Shown here piece after piece: positions 18,145-28,764 of a DNA stretch of 64,000 nucleotides (position 1 is its first letter; each line of letters starts with the position of its first letter). The DNA is from Clostridium guangxiense. GTDB lineage: Bacteria > Bacillota > Clostridia > Clostridiales > Clostridiaceae. The stretch covers positions 232,149-296,148 of the forward strand of contig NZ_JAJNKE010000001.1 in the NCBI RefSeq assembly GCF_021043395.1, read 5' to 3'. The notes under the pieces were generated by a model. It saw only the letters and a program-made list of their open reading frames with translations. It ran no database searches and was not told where the DNA came from. The translations under genes were made by a program, and so were the position numbers.

Positions 18145-19387
18145 TGTTATCCCCCCTTAGATTTACTCCAAAGTGTGAAGCCTTATTTATAAGTCCAACA
18201 TTAATAGCCCAACTTATTAAATGTTTTGACACAACAATTGCAGTAAACATACTTATAAGAGTACCTATGACAAGTGTAAGTGCAAAACCTTTTACGGAAC
18301 CACTTCCAAGAGCATAAAGTACAACACCTGCAATAATTGTAGTGACATTTGAATCAACTATTGAAGACATCGCTCTATGGAATCCTGCTTCAAAAGCTGA
18401 CCGAACAGACTTACCAAGCTTAAGTTCTTCTTTAAATCTTTCAAATATAAGTACATTAGCATCTACAGCCATACCTATAGTAAGAATAAGTCCTGCAATA
18501 CCAGAAAGGGTAAGTGTAGCCTTTATAGTTACAAATACAAATAACACAAGCACTGTAAATAGAACCAAAGCTAGATCTGCCATAAGACCCGGCATTCTGT
18601 ATACAAGAATCATGAAGAAAAATATCACTGCTATAGCAACTCCCCCTGCAAATATACTTTTAGGGAGTGCATCTGCTCCAAGAGATGCTCCTACAGTTTG
18701 TGATTGCACTACCTTAAGCTTTACTGGCAGTGCACCAGATTTTATTATATCAGCTCTGCTTTTTGCCTCTTCAAGACTCGCACTTCCTTCTATAATTGCC
18801 TGACCATTTGTTATTACTGCATCTACAGTAGGATCTGTAAGCTTCTGATCATCCATGTAAATCGTTATTTTTTGTCCTAAATACTTTTGAGTGGCTGCCG
18901 CAAACTTTTTTGTTCCTGAAGGTTTAAGTTCCAAGCTTATAGTAGGCTTTTGAGTATCCTGGCTTATATATGCACTAGCATCCTTTACATCATCACCTGT
19001 AAGTATAACTTTACTATTTGGATCTTTAAAAGTTAATTTTCCAGTTTTTCCTATAAGATTTATAACCTCATCTTTGTCAAACTTTCCCGGAACATCTATT
19101 CTTATTTTATTACTTCCCTCTTTTGTAACTGAAGTTTCACTAACTCCAAGCTTATTAATTCTAAGATTTATAAGCTCTATAGTTTTTTCTATTGCCGTAT
19201 TATCAGCTTTCCCCTGAATTTCCTCTACAACAGAAACTCCGCCCTGTAAATCAAGACCTTTATTTAACATTTGATTAAAAGATTTTACTCTGTAATCACC
19301 AACATTAAGACCGAAAGCTCCAACATAAGCTAAAATTCCTATTACTAATACACTAAGTATAAGCAATATCGCACTTTTCTTCTTCAT
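18137..19387 (-). CDS. secD: Protein translocase subunit SecD
   Basis: SecD, 416 residues. It has an N-terminal helix, the GLDLQGGV motif (about 43-50), the P1-like extracytoplasmic domain, and a C-terminal RND-type bundle of five helices with GMAVDANVLIFERFKEEL. It is shorter than E. coli SecD but normal for clostridia. ATG 19387 has AAGGGGGA upstream. It is co-transcribed with secF. yajC, encoding the accessory partner, lies four genes upstream in the same direction. Confidence 0.96.
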   Translation of the reverse strand: MKKKSAILLILSVLVIGILAYVGAFGLNVGDYRVKSFNQMLNKGLDLQGGVSVVEEIQGKADNTAIEKTIELINLRINKLGVSETSVTKEGSNKIRIDVPGKFDKDEVINLIGKTGKLTFKDPNSKVILTGDDVKDASAYISQDTQKPTISLELKPSGTKKFAAATQKYLGQKITIYMDDQKLTDPTVDAVITNGQAIIEGSASLEEAKSRADIIKSGALPVKLKVVQSQTVGASLGADALPKSIFAGGVAIAVIFFFMILVYRMPGLMADLALVLFTVLVLFVFVTIKATLTLSGIAGLILTIGMAVDANVLIFERFKEELKLGKSVRSAFEAGFHRAMSSIVDSNVTTIIAGVVLYALGSGSVKGFALTLVIGTLISMFTAIVVSKHLISWAINVGLINKASHFGVNLRGDNNA

Positions 19388-19516
19388 GTTTATCCCCCTT
19401 CATTAGGTAAATATAATTATGTGACATAAGTTCTTCAATTATTAATCTAAACTAGTATTTTACAACTATTTACATACTTTTTAATTATACTTCTTATGTT
19501 AAATGCAGTCAATACA

Positions 19517-20890
19517 TTATATATTCTGTTCTTCCATAATTTTAGATTTTAATGCAATTGCACATTCTATTCTTTTTTTCTGCATTTTACATCCTAATTC
19601 ATAAGGTATATGCATGTCCTTATTAAAGTTATAGTTATTAGCCTGACACCCTCCGCTGCAGTAAAATCTAGCCCAACATTCCATACACTTAGGCTTTTTG
19701 TATATATTAGCCTCTTTAAACTCATTTGAAATCTTTGTATCTAAATTATCTTCAAATACTGTTCCCATTATAAATTCCTTATTACCTACAAATTGATGGC
19801 ATGGATAAATATCTCCAGATGGTGTTATTGCCACATATTCATGACCAGCACCGCATCCAGAAATTCTTTTATAAACGCAAGGTCCTCCATTTATATTTAT
19901 GTTAAAATGATAAAACTTAAACTCTTTTCCTTCCTTATGATTTTTGAGCATTTCGTTATATAGCTTATCATATTGTTCAAAAATTTGTGGAAGGTCTTCC
20001 TCTCTTAAAGATAATGGATGTTGCTCAGGTAAAACTACAGGCTCTACGGATATTTCATCAAATCCCTCTTCTGCAAGATGTTTTATATCCTCAAAGAAAT
20101 CAGTGTTATTCCTAGTAAATGTTCCTCTTGCATAGTATTGTTTTGACTTATCTCTCATATTAACCATCTTTTTAATTTTAGGAAGAATAGAATCATAACA
20201 TCCACTTCCGTCAACTCTTACTCTTACTTTATCGTTTACTTCTTTCCTTCCATCTATACTCAACACAATGTTTCCCATATTTTTATCAAGATAATCCATT
20301 ATTTCATCTGTCAAAAGAGTTGCATTAGTAGTCATTGTAAATCTTATGTTCTTATTTTCTTCTCTTTCTCTTACTTTAGCGTATTCTACTATTTCTTTAA
20401 CAACATCAAATGCCATAAGTGGTTCTCCACCAAACAAATCCACTTCTATATTCTTTCTTGGTCCGCTATGTTTAATTACAAAATCTATAGCTTTTTTTCC
20501 TACTTCAGCAGACATTATTTCTCTACAGCCTTTGTATTCTCCTTCATCTGCAAAACAATACTTACATCTCAAATTACAATCATGTGCTATATTTAAACAT
20601 AATGCTTTTATAAATGATGGACCCTGTGATATTTTACCTGCTATATTATCATATAAATCCTTAGAATAAAGATTTTCATCTTTTATAAGTTCCTGTATTT
20701 CATCATAAGCTTCTGAAACTTGGTTTTCATCATACTTATCCTTTAATCTATTTATTAATTCATTTTTTGTTTTAAATCCGTCTTCATCAAGCATATCATA
20801 AACTAAACTGTCAACTAAATGAATAGAACCAGAATTAACATCTATTACGTACATGTCATTATCTTGAATAAATTTATGTATTAATGCCAA
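19517..20890 (-). CDS. scfB: SCIFF peptide maturase ScfB (radical SAM/SPASM)
   Basis: Radical SAM enzyme installing Cys-to-threonine thioether bonds in the SCIFF peptide. 457 residues. The N-terminal 70 residues look like a peptide-recognition domain of the PqqD/RRE type. The radical SAM motif is CNLRCKYC (C105, C109, C112). The C-terminal SPASM domain has many cysteines, including YPCHQF, CMECWARFYCSGGC and a final GCKMQ. The start codon is TTG 20890 with an AGGAGG site. The precursor gene scfA lies upstream, separated by a terminator-like hairpin and a long palindrome. Confidence 0.93.
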   Translation of the reverse strand: MALIHKFIQDNDMYVIDVNSGSIHLVDSLVYDMLDEDGFKTKNELINRLKDKYDENQVSEAYDEIQELIKDENLYSKDLYDNIAGKISQGPSFIKALCLNIAHDCNLRCKYCFADEGEYKGCREIMSAEVGKKAIDFVIKHSGPRKNIEVDLFGGEPLMAFDVVKEIVEYAKVREREENKNIRFTMTTNATLLTDEIMDYLDKNMGNIVLSIDGRKEVNDKVRVRVDGSGCYDSILPKIKKMVNMRDKSKQYYARGTFTRNNTDFFEDIKHLAEEGFDEISVEPVVLPEQHPLSLREEDLPQIFEQYDKLYNEMLKNHKEGKEFKFYHFNININGGPCVYKRISGCGAGHEYVAITPSGDIYPCHQFVGNKEFIMGTVFEDNLDTKISNEFKEANIYKKPKCMECWARFYCSGGCQANNYNFNKDMHIPYELGCKMQKKRIECAIALKSKIMEEQNI

Positions 20891-20936
20891 TTTATTTTCC
20901 TCCTAATAACTTTTATTTTATCTGTAACAAATGAAA

Positions 20937-20963
20937 ATTGAAAGGACTAAAAGCCCTTTCAAT
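20937..20963 (-). terminator. Hairpin between scfA and scfB
   Basis: ATTGAAAGG and CCTTTCAAT form a perfect 9-bp stem around a nine-base loop, 47-73 bases upstream of the scfB start. On the minus strand it is followed by TTTCATTTGTT. It would let only part of the scfA transcription continue into scfB, a sensible ratio for a peptide substrate and its enzyme. Confidence 0.65.
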
Positions 20964-21010
20964 CCTTACAACCTTTTACATTATGAAAATATATAATAAA
21001 TTTTAAGTAT

Positions 21011-21108
21011 AGATAAACCGCTTCAACTATTGAAATTTATGTGCACTATAATGCCCAGAAGACGGCATTTTGTTACAAATAAATTTCAAGTTTCAAGGTG
21101 GTTTATCT
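21011..21108. repeat. Palindromic repeat, AGATAAACC family, copy 1
   Basis: A 98-base element in the 333-base gap between scfA and scfB. AGATAAACC (21011-21019) and GGTTTATCT (21100-21108) are perfect inverted ends. TTGAAATTTAT pairs with ATAAATTTCAA further in, and AATGCC (21050-21055) with GGCATT (21064-21069) at the tip. A related copy is at 24658-24753 and a deleted one at 21877-21911. The rest of the gap shows no open frame. Confidence 0.8.
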
Positions 21109-21223
21109 TTAGTTAAAACACCTAAAACTTAAAAATTGATCACCTCAAAACATCACATATTAAGATATCATAAGTTAATCGAACTTAATGTTCTAAGTAG
21201 TTTGTCCTCATCTTAAATAAAAA

Positions 21224-21364
21224 TTATTTACTTTCACAAGCTAAATTTGCAACAGTACATGAAGTTTTACATGCTGATTGACATGAATTTGCACACTCTC
21301 TGCATCCAGGTTTTTTTAAACTTTCCCTTATGTTAGATTTATTAATACTTTTTATATGTTTCAT
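21224..21364 (-). CDS. scfA: SCIFF (six-cysteine) ribosomal peptide precursor ScfA
   Basis: A 46-residue peptide I translated by hand; it is too short for ordinary gene finding. It starts MKHIKSINKSNIRESLKKPG and its C-terminal part carries six cysteines at residues 21, 24, 28, 32, 36 and 43. This matches the SCIFF family (six cysteines in forty-five residues), nearly universal in Clostridia. ScfB is known to crosslink a SCIFF cysteine to a threonine; T34 and T37 in KTSCT are the only threonines. The role of the mature product is unknown. ATG 21364 has a strong GGAGGAA site and a TATAAT box at 21399-21404. scfB is the next gene downstream. Confidence 0.95.
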   Translation of the reverse strand: MKHIKSINKSNIRESLKKPGCRECANSCQSACKTSCTVANLACESK

Positions 21365-21398
21365 TTATAATTCCTCCATTCATAAAGTTTTCCGTATG

Positions 21399-21427
21399 AT
21401 TATAACATAATTTGCACTTTAAATAAA
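21399..21427 (-). promoter_or_regulatory. Probable sigma-A promoter of scfA
   Basis: On the minus strand TTTATT, 17 bases, then TATAAT, about 35 bases upstream of the scfA start codon. The -10 is perfect and the -35 weak. Confidence 0.5.
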
Positions 21428-21454
21428 GTATTGCTAATTAATCTTAAATAAATG

Positions 21455-21823
21455 TTAAATATTAATACCAAGCATTCCAGAAAGAGTACCAACTAAAACT
21501 GCTAAAACAACCCTTATAAAATCTCTAACTTCAAGTTTACTACTTGAACCACATATTATGGATACAATATAAAAAATAACAATATAAAGAATGCCTACCA
21601 AAAGTCCATTAAGCCATCCTTTTTCACCAGATTTCTTAGAAGCATAAATAGCACCATACATTATACTTATAAGTGTAGAAACCATAATTACCATATTTGT
21701 TATGCCATCTGAGAAATGAATCTTAGTTGATATAAAAGCAAATATTAGAATTACAATAAGCGTAATTACAAATGCCCTTAAAACTCCAAGTGATGCTGAA
21801 ACACATATTTTTACATTGTCCAC
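21455..21823 (-). CDS. Small four-helix membrane protein (TIGR04086-like)
   Basis: A 122-residue hydrophobic protein with four predicted membrane helices (about residues 8-30, 40-58, 70-90 and 98-118) and a GEKGWLNGLLVGILY motif. Its size, topology and place between scfA and yajC match the TIGR04086 membrane family of Clostridia. Function is unknown; the neighbourhood hints at a link to the SCIFF system or Sec export, but this is only positional. The start is GTG 21823 with AGGGGGTG upstream. Confidence 0.75.
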   Translation of the reverse strand: MDNVKICVSASLGVLRAFVITLIVILIFAFISTKIHFSDGITNMVIMVSTLISIMYGAIYASKKSGEKGWLNGLLVGILYIVIFYIVSIICGSSSKLEVRDFIRVVLAVLVGTLSGMLGINI

Positions 21824-21876
21824 TAATAAAACACCCCCTGTCCAATTAATAGAAACAGATTTTTATATGTTTCTAA

Positions 21877-21911
21877 AGATAAACCACCCTGAAACTTGAA
21901 ACGGTTTATCT
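21877..21911. repeat. Palindromic repeat, AGATAAACC family, short copy
   Basis: AGATAAACC (21877-21885) and GGTTTATCT (21903-21911) are separated by ACCCTGAAACTTGAAAC. It looks like an internally deleted copy of the 98-base palindrome at 21011-21108, in the leader of the small membrane protein gene. Confidence 0.7.
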
Positions 21912-21961
21912 ATAATATTATTTATGTAGACAAGAGATCTTTTATTACTAAAGATTATATT

Positions 21962-22246
21962 CTATTTAGTCTCCTCAGCTTTTTTAGTTAATACATTTCC
22001 TATTGCACTTTTCTGAACTTTTAACCTAGTTTTGTCTGGACCACTTTGAATAACTAAATAATTGTCCTGTATATTTACAATCTTACCTAATATTCCTCCA
22101 CGTGTAACAACTTCATCATTTATTCTAAGTGAATCCATCATTTGCTTAAATTTCTTTTTTCTCCTAGATTCCGGAACCCACAAAGCTAAATAAAAAATTC
22201 CAAGTATAACTACAAAATAGATAATTGTCATTGCTGTTGCTGACAT
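21962..22246 (-). CDS. yajC: Preprotein translocase accessory subunit YajC
   Basis: A single-span membrane protein that associates with SecDF. 94 residues from ATG 22246, which has an AAGGAGTG site; the open frame upstream to 22309 lacks one. One N-terminal helix (about 6-25) is followed by PESRRKKK and the conserved cytoplasmic domain with LRINDEVVTRGGILGKIVNI. It lies downstream of tgt, the classic queA-tgt-yajC-secDF order, here interrupted by the scfAB genes. Confidence 0.95.
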   Translation of the reverse strand: MSATAMTIIYFVVILGIFYLALWVPESRRKKKFKQMMDSLRINDEVVTRGGILGKIVNIQDNYLVIQSGPDKTRLKVQKSAIGNVLTKKAEETK

Positions 22247-22281
22247 AATATCACTCCTTTTTATTATATAATTATTTATCT

Positions 22282-22326
22282 CTTTAATAAAATTCAATAG
22301 GACTAACATATTGAATTTTATTAAAG
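22282..22326 (-). terminator. Long AT-rich hairpin after tgt
   Basis: An exact 18-bp inverted repeat, CTTTAATAAAATTCAATA and TATTGAATTTTATTAAAG, with a nine-base loop, between tgt and yajC. There is no clear U-run after the stem on the minus strand. It may terminate or attenuate the ruvAB-queA-tgt transcript, or act as an RNA processing site. Confidence 0.55.
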
Positions 22327-22452
22327 ATTAAAGTTTCATAAGCTAATATTTAAGAGTTACCATAACGAAATTTAAGTTATACATGCTTCAAAAACAACAT
22401 ATTTAAGACATTATGATGCATACATAACTTAATAATTGAGTCGGCAATCCTA

Positions 22453-24628
<2,176 letters not shown>

Positions 24629-24657
24629 AGTTCAAACTTCCTTTCATTCATATGTAA

Positions 24658-24753
24658 AGATAAACCCCCTGAAACTTAAAATTTAATTGTACCAAGATGC
24701 CACGCATTAAGGCATTTTAGGTACTTAAATTTTGATAGTTGAAGTGGTTTATT
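24658..24753. repeat. Palindromic repeat, AGATAAACC family, copy 2
   Basis: A 96-base element between queA and ruvB. The left end AGATAAACCCCCTGAAACTT and right end GATAGTTGAAGTGGTTTA are imperfect inverted copies. AAATTTAA pairs with TTAAATTT, GTACC with GGTAC, and GATGCC with GGCATT at the tip. Layout and words match 21011-21108. Confidence 0.8.
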
Positions 24754-24757
24754 AATA

Positions 24758-25798
24758 TTAATTTTTTTCTTTATCAAATACTGAACATTGTCTTCCATCA
24801 ATATTCTTTATATAAGGTTTATTTAAATGTTTATATGCCTTTTCAGTTGCAACCCTTCCTCTAGGAGTTCTAACAATAAACCCCTTCTGCAAAAGATATG
24901 GTTCATATACATCTTCAATTGTATCCAGTTCTTCACCTATAAAATAAGCTAGGGTTTCTATGCCAACAGGTCCTCCATTAAAATTATCTACTACTGCTTC
25001 AATTATCTTATTATCAATACTATCAAAGCCTTCTTTATCAACCTCTAAAAGTTCAAGAGCCTTTTTTGAAGATTCCAAATCTATAATACCTTTACCTTTA
25101 ACCTCAGAGTAATCCCTTACTCTTTTTAAAAGCCTATTTGCTATTCTAGGCGTTCCTCTTGAACGTCTTGATATCTCATAAGCAGCTTCTTCCTTAATTT
25201 CAATATTTAAAATTGAAGAAGATCTCATTATAATCTCCTTAAGTTCTTCACTGGTATAGAACTCCATAGGACATAATACTCCAAACCTGTCTCTTAAAGG
25301 AGATGTTAAAAGTCCAACCCTAGTAGTAGCTCCTATTAATGTAAATTTAGGCAAGTCTAATCTTATTGATTTAGCAGCAGCACCTTTTCCTAGTATTATA
25401 TCAAGAGCATAATCCTCCATTGCTGGATAAAGTATTTCCTCAACACTTCTATTAAGCCTATGTATTTCATCTATAAAAAGCACATCAAATTCAGAAAGAC
25501 CTGTAAGTATTGCCGCTAAATCTCCAGCTCTTTCAATAGCAGGTCCTGACGTAATTTTAAGATTTCCTCCCATTTCTCTGGCTATTATATTAGCTAAGGT
25601 TGTCTTTCCAAGACCAGGTGGACCATACAACAAAACATGGTCTAATGCCTCTTTTCTTTTTCTTGCAGCTGTGACAAATATATTCATTTTTTCTTTTACT
25701 TTATCCTGACCTATGTATTCTTCTAAATTTTGAGGTCTTAAACTATATTCAGAAGAATCTTCACCCAAATTTAATGCTGTCAGAATTCTATCTTCCAT
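24758..25798 (-). CDS. ruvB: Holliday junction DNA helicase RuvB
   Basis: AAA+ motor of the RuvABC branch-migration complex. 346 residues. Walker [11 protein letters not shown] (58-67), Walker [10 protein letters not shown], sensor GATTRVG and the C-terminal winged-helix domain are present. ATG 25798 has GGTGA upstream. It lies 12 bases after ruvA, forming an operon. Confidence 0.97.
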   Translation of the reverse strand: MEDRILTALNLGEDSSEYSLRPQNLEEYIGQDKVKEKMNIFVTAARKRKEALDHVLLYGPPGLGKTTLANIIAREMGGNLKITSGPAIERAGDLAAILTGLSEFDVLFIDEIHRLNRSVEEILYPAMEDYALDIILGKGAAAKSIRLDLPKFTLIGATTRVGLLTSPLRDRFGVLCPMEFYTSEELKEIIMRSSSILNIEIKEEAAYEISRRSRGTPRIANRLLKRVRDYSEVKGKGIIDLESSKKALELLEVDKEGFDSIDNKIIEAVVDNFNGGPVGIETLAYFIGEELDTIEDVYEPYLLQKGFIVRTPRGRVATEKAYKHLNKPYIKNIDGRQCSVFDKEKN

Positions 25799-25810
25799 AA
25801 TTAATCACCA

Positions 25811-26422
25811 TCAATTCATTAGAAATTTCAAACAGCCTTTAATAATATTTTCTATACTTTCATTCTTGTCCACCATATTAACAGCTTTATCCGCCTCTTT
25901 TTCAGAATATCCCAGTGAAATAAGTGCAAGTTTGGCATCCGAAATTTTCTTATTCTTATCAAATTCTTCGCTATTGTAATTTTCATTATCTTTATCCAAG
26001 TTCTCTATATCCATTTCCTGTGAACTTATTTTATCTTTCAACTCAAGAATTATTCTTTGTGCCATCTTCTTGCCTATACCGGGAGCTTTAACAAGCATCT
26101 TTTCATCCTTCATTATAATTGAATATTTAAGCTTATCAACACTACATATTGATAAAAGCGATAATGATGCTTTTGCTCCAACTCCATTTATAGTTATAAG
26201 TTTATTAAACATTTCAAGCTCTGACTCCGTCACAAATCCATAAAGACCTATAAAATCTTCCCTCACTATTTGCATAAGATAAATAAGTGTATCCTCACCA
26301 ATTTTTGGCATATTAGCCATAGTATTGCCCGACGTAAATATTTTATACCCTATTCCGTTATTTTCTACAATTATGTAATCTTTATTTATACCTACAAATT
26401 TTCCTTTTATATATTCGTACAC
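25811..26422 (-). CDS. ruvA: Holliday junction DNA helicase RuvA
   Basis: Tetrameric junction-binding partner of RuvB. About 203 residues. It has an N-terminal OB fold (YEYIKGKFVGINKDYIIVE), two helix-hairpin-helix motifs (TINGVGAKASLSLLS and APGIGKKMAQRIILELKDK), and a C-terminal RuvB-binding domain (DAKLALISLGYSEKEADKAV). The start is GTG 26422, matching the family N terminus, with an AAGGATG site eight bases upstream; the frame open to 26458 would add 12 unrelated residues. Confidence 0.96.
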   Translation of the reverse strand: MYEYIKGKFVGINKDYIIVENNGIGYKIFTSGNTMANMPKIGEDTLIYLMQIVREDFIGLYGFVTESELEMFNKLITINGVGAKASLSLLSICSVDKLKYSIIMKDEKMLVKAPGIGKKMAQRIILELKDKISSQEMDIENLDKDNENYNSEEFDKNKKISDAKLALISLGYSEKEADKAVNMVDKNESIENIIKGCLKFLMN

Positions 26423-26510
26423 GTTCAACACATCCTTTTTACATGAACTAAAAAACAATCCTGCGAAAATTCATGCTTATGTAATGCAATAGCAAAAGAA
26501 AACCTACAGA

Positions 26511-27161
26511 CTAATCATAGCCTGCAAGTTTTTTAGCATCATTTTTAGATCCAAAAACCAATAAGCCTTTTTTAAGCTGCAAAATAGTTTCTGCTTTTAA
26601 ATCACTTACCTTTTTATATGCAACAACATTAGTATCCTGAAGTTTGCCACCACTATCTACCTTATATACATGTATAAGATTATCATTTTTACTTGGCATC
26701 AATACAAAAACCCCATCAACTTCAGGATTATTTATATAATTATTTTTTATAACTTCAACTTTCCTATCATTGTCCCATATTACAGTATATCCCTGTTTTT
26801 CATAACTATCAGCAAGTTCTTCTCTGGACATATTTTGTTTGTTTTCATGCTTAGCATTCGTCTCTTCACTAAATTTTAAGACACTATTTTTTGTTTCATC
26901 ATTAGGATTAAATGTAACATTAAACTCTTCCTTTAATATTACAAATGAATCACCAACGCCTTTATTACTATTTCCAGTTGAAACATACTTTGACTTTTTA
27001 ACTTGCTTTTTACCTGTTATTTCACTTATAATATTTCCTATTTTACCTTTTCCATATGACAACTTTTGAGCTATATTATTTCTATATCCGACACAAAAAA
27101 AAGTAGAAAAAACAACAAATAAAATTATACATACAATTGCAATTTTTTTACGTAATGTCAT
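26511..27161 (-). CDS. BofC-like membrane-anchored protein
   Basis: A 216-residue protein with one N-terminal membrane anchor (about 7-28), a basic linker and a soluble domain presumably outside the membrane. The C-terminal stretch (about 118-216), with SYEKQGYTVIW, a VDGVFVLM strand, IHVYKVDSGG and GLLVFGSKNDAKKL, resembles in order the C-terminal half of Bacillus BofC, which restrains the SpoIVB protease in sigma-K activation. In Bacillus bofC also lies next to ruvAB, supporting this. Similarity is by eye and the role is inferred. It has a good AGGAGGG site and a sigma-A promoter at 27287-27316. Confidence 0.6.
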   Translation of the reverse strand: MTLRKKIAIVCIILFVVFSTFFCVGYRNNIAQKLSYGKGKIGNIISEITGKKQVKKSKYVSTGNSNKGVGDSFVILKEEFNVTFNPNDETKNSVLKFSEETNAKHENKQNMSREELADSYEKQGYTVIWDNDRKVEVIKNNYINNPEVDGVFVLMPSKNDNLIHVYKVDSGGKLQDTNVVAYKKVSDLKAETILQLKKGLLVFGSKNDAKKLAGYD

Positions 27162-27286
27162 ACTATCCCTCCTCTTTATTGGATAGTATTGACATTTTTT
27201 TTATTTTTATTCATCATCAATATATTTTTATAAATAACATTCTAAATAGCTTTATCTATATAGTGAAACATTGCACTCTGGTGTAT

Positions 27287-27316
27287 ATTATATATCAACT
27301 ATATATAAAATTGCAA
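27287..27316 (-). promoter_or_regulatory. Sigma-A promoter of the bofC-like/ruvAB unit
   Basis: On the minus strand TTGCAA, 18 bases, then TATAAT. It lies about 125 bases upstream of the bofC-like ATG in a 250-base gap that otherwise holds the luxC-end hairpin and AT-rich sequence. Confidence 0.65.
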
Positions 27317-27365
27317 CACAATATATTTTATGTAAAATAAAGTTCACACTTTTTCTATAGATGTA

Positions 27366-27400
27366 CAACTTGGAATTTATAATTTTAAAATTCCAAGTTG
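27366..27400 (-). terminator. Hairpin after luxC
   Basis: CAACTTGGAATTT and AAATTCCAAGTTG form a perfect 13-bp stem just past the luxC stop. There is no strong U-run, but the position fits termination of the luxE-luxC transcript. Confidence 0.6.
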
Positions 27401-27411
27401 CTCATCCATAA

Positions 27412-28764
27412 TTAAACTTGCCTACTTACTAGTAAGGTCATATCATAAAGATTATGAATACCATCATGAGATGTTCCAGGATAGTGCAATGTCATATATC
27501 CAGGTCTAGTAACTGCACTAACACCAAGCAAAGTCATTTTTTCAATAAATTCTTGATTATCTCCACTATACCCCATAGTTTGAAGATAATCTGCAATGTT
27601 TTCTTTTACATATTTATACACTTCATTATCATTCGAGTATGGACATACAAAAACAAATCTATAAAAGCATCTATTTATATCTTCTTTATCGGGCATATCC
27701 TTAGTCAATATTACAGTGTAATCAGCATTGTAGGATGAATATAATTTTGCATTATCTTCCCTTAAGCTATGTTTAATCATACAGTATTGTCTATCTTGAA
27801 TTGTCTTAATAGAATTCCAAGCATTTAAGTATAGCTTTGGCACAGTGTTTGTCATTTCTCTTAAATTATCTGAAAGCTTCTGTGAAAATTCCTCTAAGTT
27901 TATATTTTCATTTACAAATACTATTCTAGGAGATAAGCACGCCTTTTGCTCCCAACATACAATATCTTTAGCAATAGCGTTAGTGCATTTTAATATATCC
28001 TCTGCTCTATCAATGACCTCAAAACTAATTTTAGCGCCATGCATTATTATGTGTTTATTATATTTCGAGCATAAATTTGCCATTATTTCACTTGATCTTT
28101 CTCCACCCCAATGTATGACACAATCGCTTTTACTTACTATATTTTCGTATATATTTTCTTCTTTACTATCGAAATAAACAATTGAAAGTCTATCTTTTAC
28201 AGTTGAATCAATTTCACATAAACTTTTATAAAATGCATATGAAAAATAAGGTTCGTCTCCTGATACCTTAACTAAGTTTACACTTTTAGATAATAAACCC
28301 ATTGCAATGCTCATAATAACAACTACAAATGCATTACCAGATATATTGTGAAAAATCAATCCTCTTGGCTGCCTATGTGCATACCCATAACTGGTTTTTA
28401 TCCATTTATCCATTATGTTTAAATCGCCTAATTCCTCTTCAATAGTTTTTTCTATGTTTTCTTTAAGCAGCATCCTCATGTTGTTTTGCATTTCATATTC
28501 TATAAGTTGAACACTCTGATTAGTTATTTTAGATAATATTTCTGCACTTCTCCTTGAATATTCCCTATCAAGCCACTTTTTCGCACATTTATCAAGTAAA
28601 TCAATTGTGGACTCAGTATCGGTTTCATGAATCATTGTCCTATTTTTATTAAGCCTTTCTATTTCTTTTAAAACATCCTGTTTCTTTGACATATTTAACT
28701 CTAATTTTAAGCCATTAAAATTTTTACTTACTACTTCACTACCACATTCATAATTAATTTTCAC
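27412..28764 (-). CDS. luxC: LuxC-like acyl-CoA/acyl-protein reductase
   Basis: An aldehyde dehydrogenase-superfamily reductase of the LuxC group, 450 residues. In luminous bacteria LuxC reduces an acyl group handed over by LuxE to a long-chain aldehyde using NADPH. The likely acyl-accepting cysteine is C276 in KACLSPR; ISGNAFVV and NLVKVSGDEP fit the nucleotide-binding part. GTG 28764 has AGGGGGG upstream and overlaps the luxE-like gene by 11 bases, so the two are coupled. No luxA, luxB or luxD is nearby, so bioluminescence is not implied. The physiological acyl substrate is unknown. Confidence 0.85.
   Translation of the reverse strand: MKINYECGSEVVSKNFNGLKLELNMSKKQDVLKEIERLNKNRTMIHETDTESTIDLLDKCAKKWLDREYSRRSAEILSKITNQSVQLIEYEMQNNMRMLLKENIEKTIEEELGDLNIMDKWIKTSYGYAHRQPRGLIFHNISGNAFVVVIMSIAMGLLSKSVNLVKVSGDEPYFSYAFYKSLCEIDSTVKDRLSIVYFDSKEENIYENIVSKSDCVIHWGGERSSEIMANLCSKYNKHIIMHGAKISFEVIDRAEDILKCTNAIAKDIVCWEQKACLSPRIVFVNENINLEEFSQKLSDNLREMTNTVPKLYLNAWNSIKTIQDRQYCMIKHSLREDNAKLYSSYNADYTVILTKDMPDKEDINRCFYRFVFVCPYSNDNEVYKYVKENIADYLQTMGYSGDNQEFIEKMTLLGVSAVTRPGYMTLHYPGTSHDGIHNLYDMTLLVSRQV

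Noticed and set aside
18342-18803. 153-codon open frame on the plus strand
   Set aside because: It is antisense to the well-supported secD gene and has no recognisable domain.
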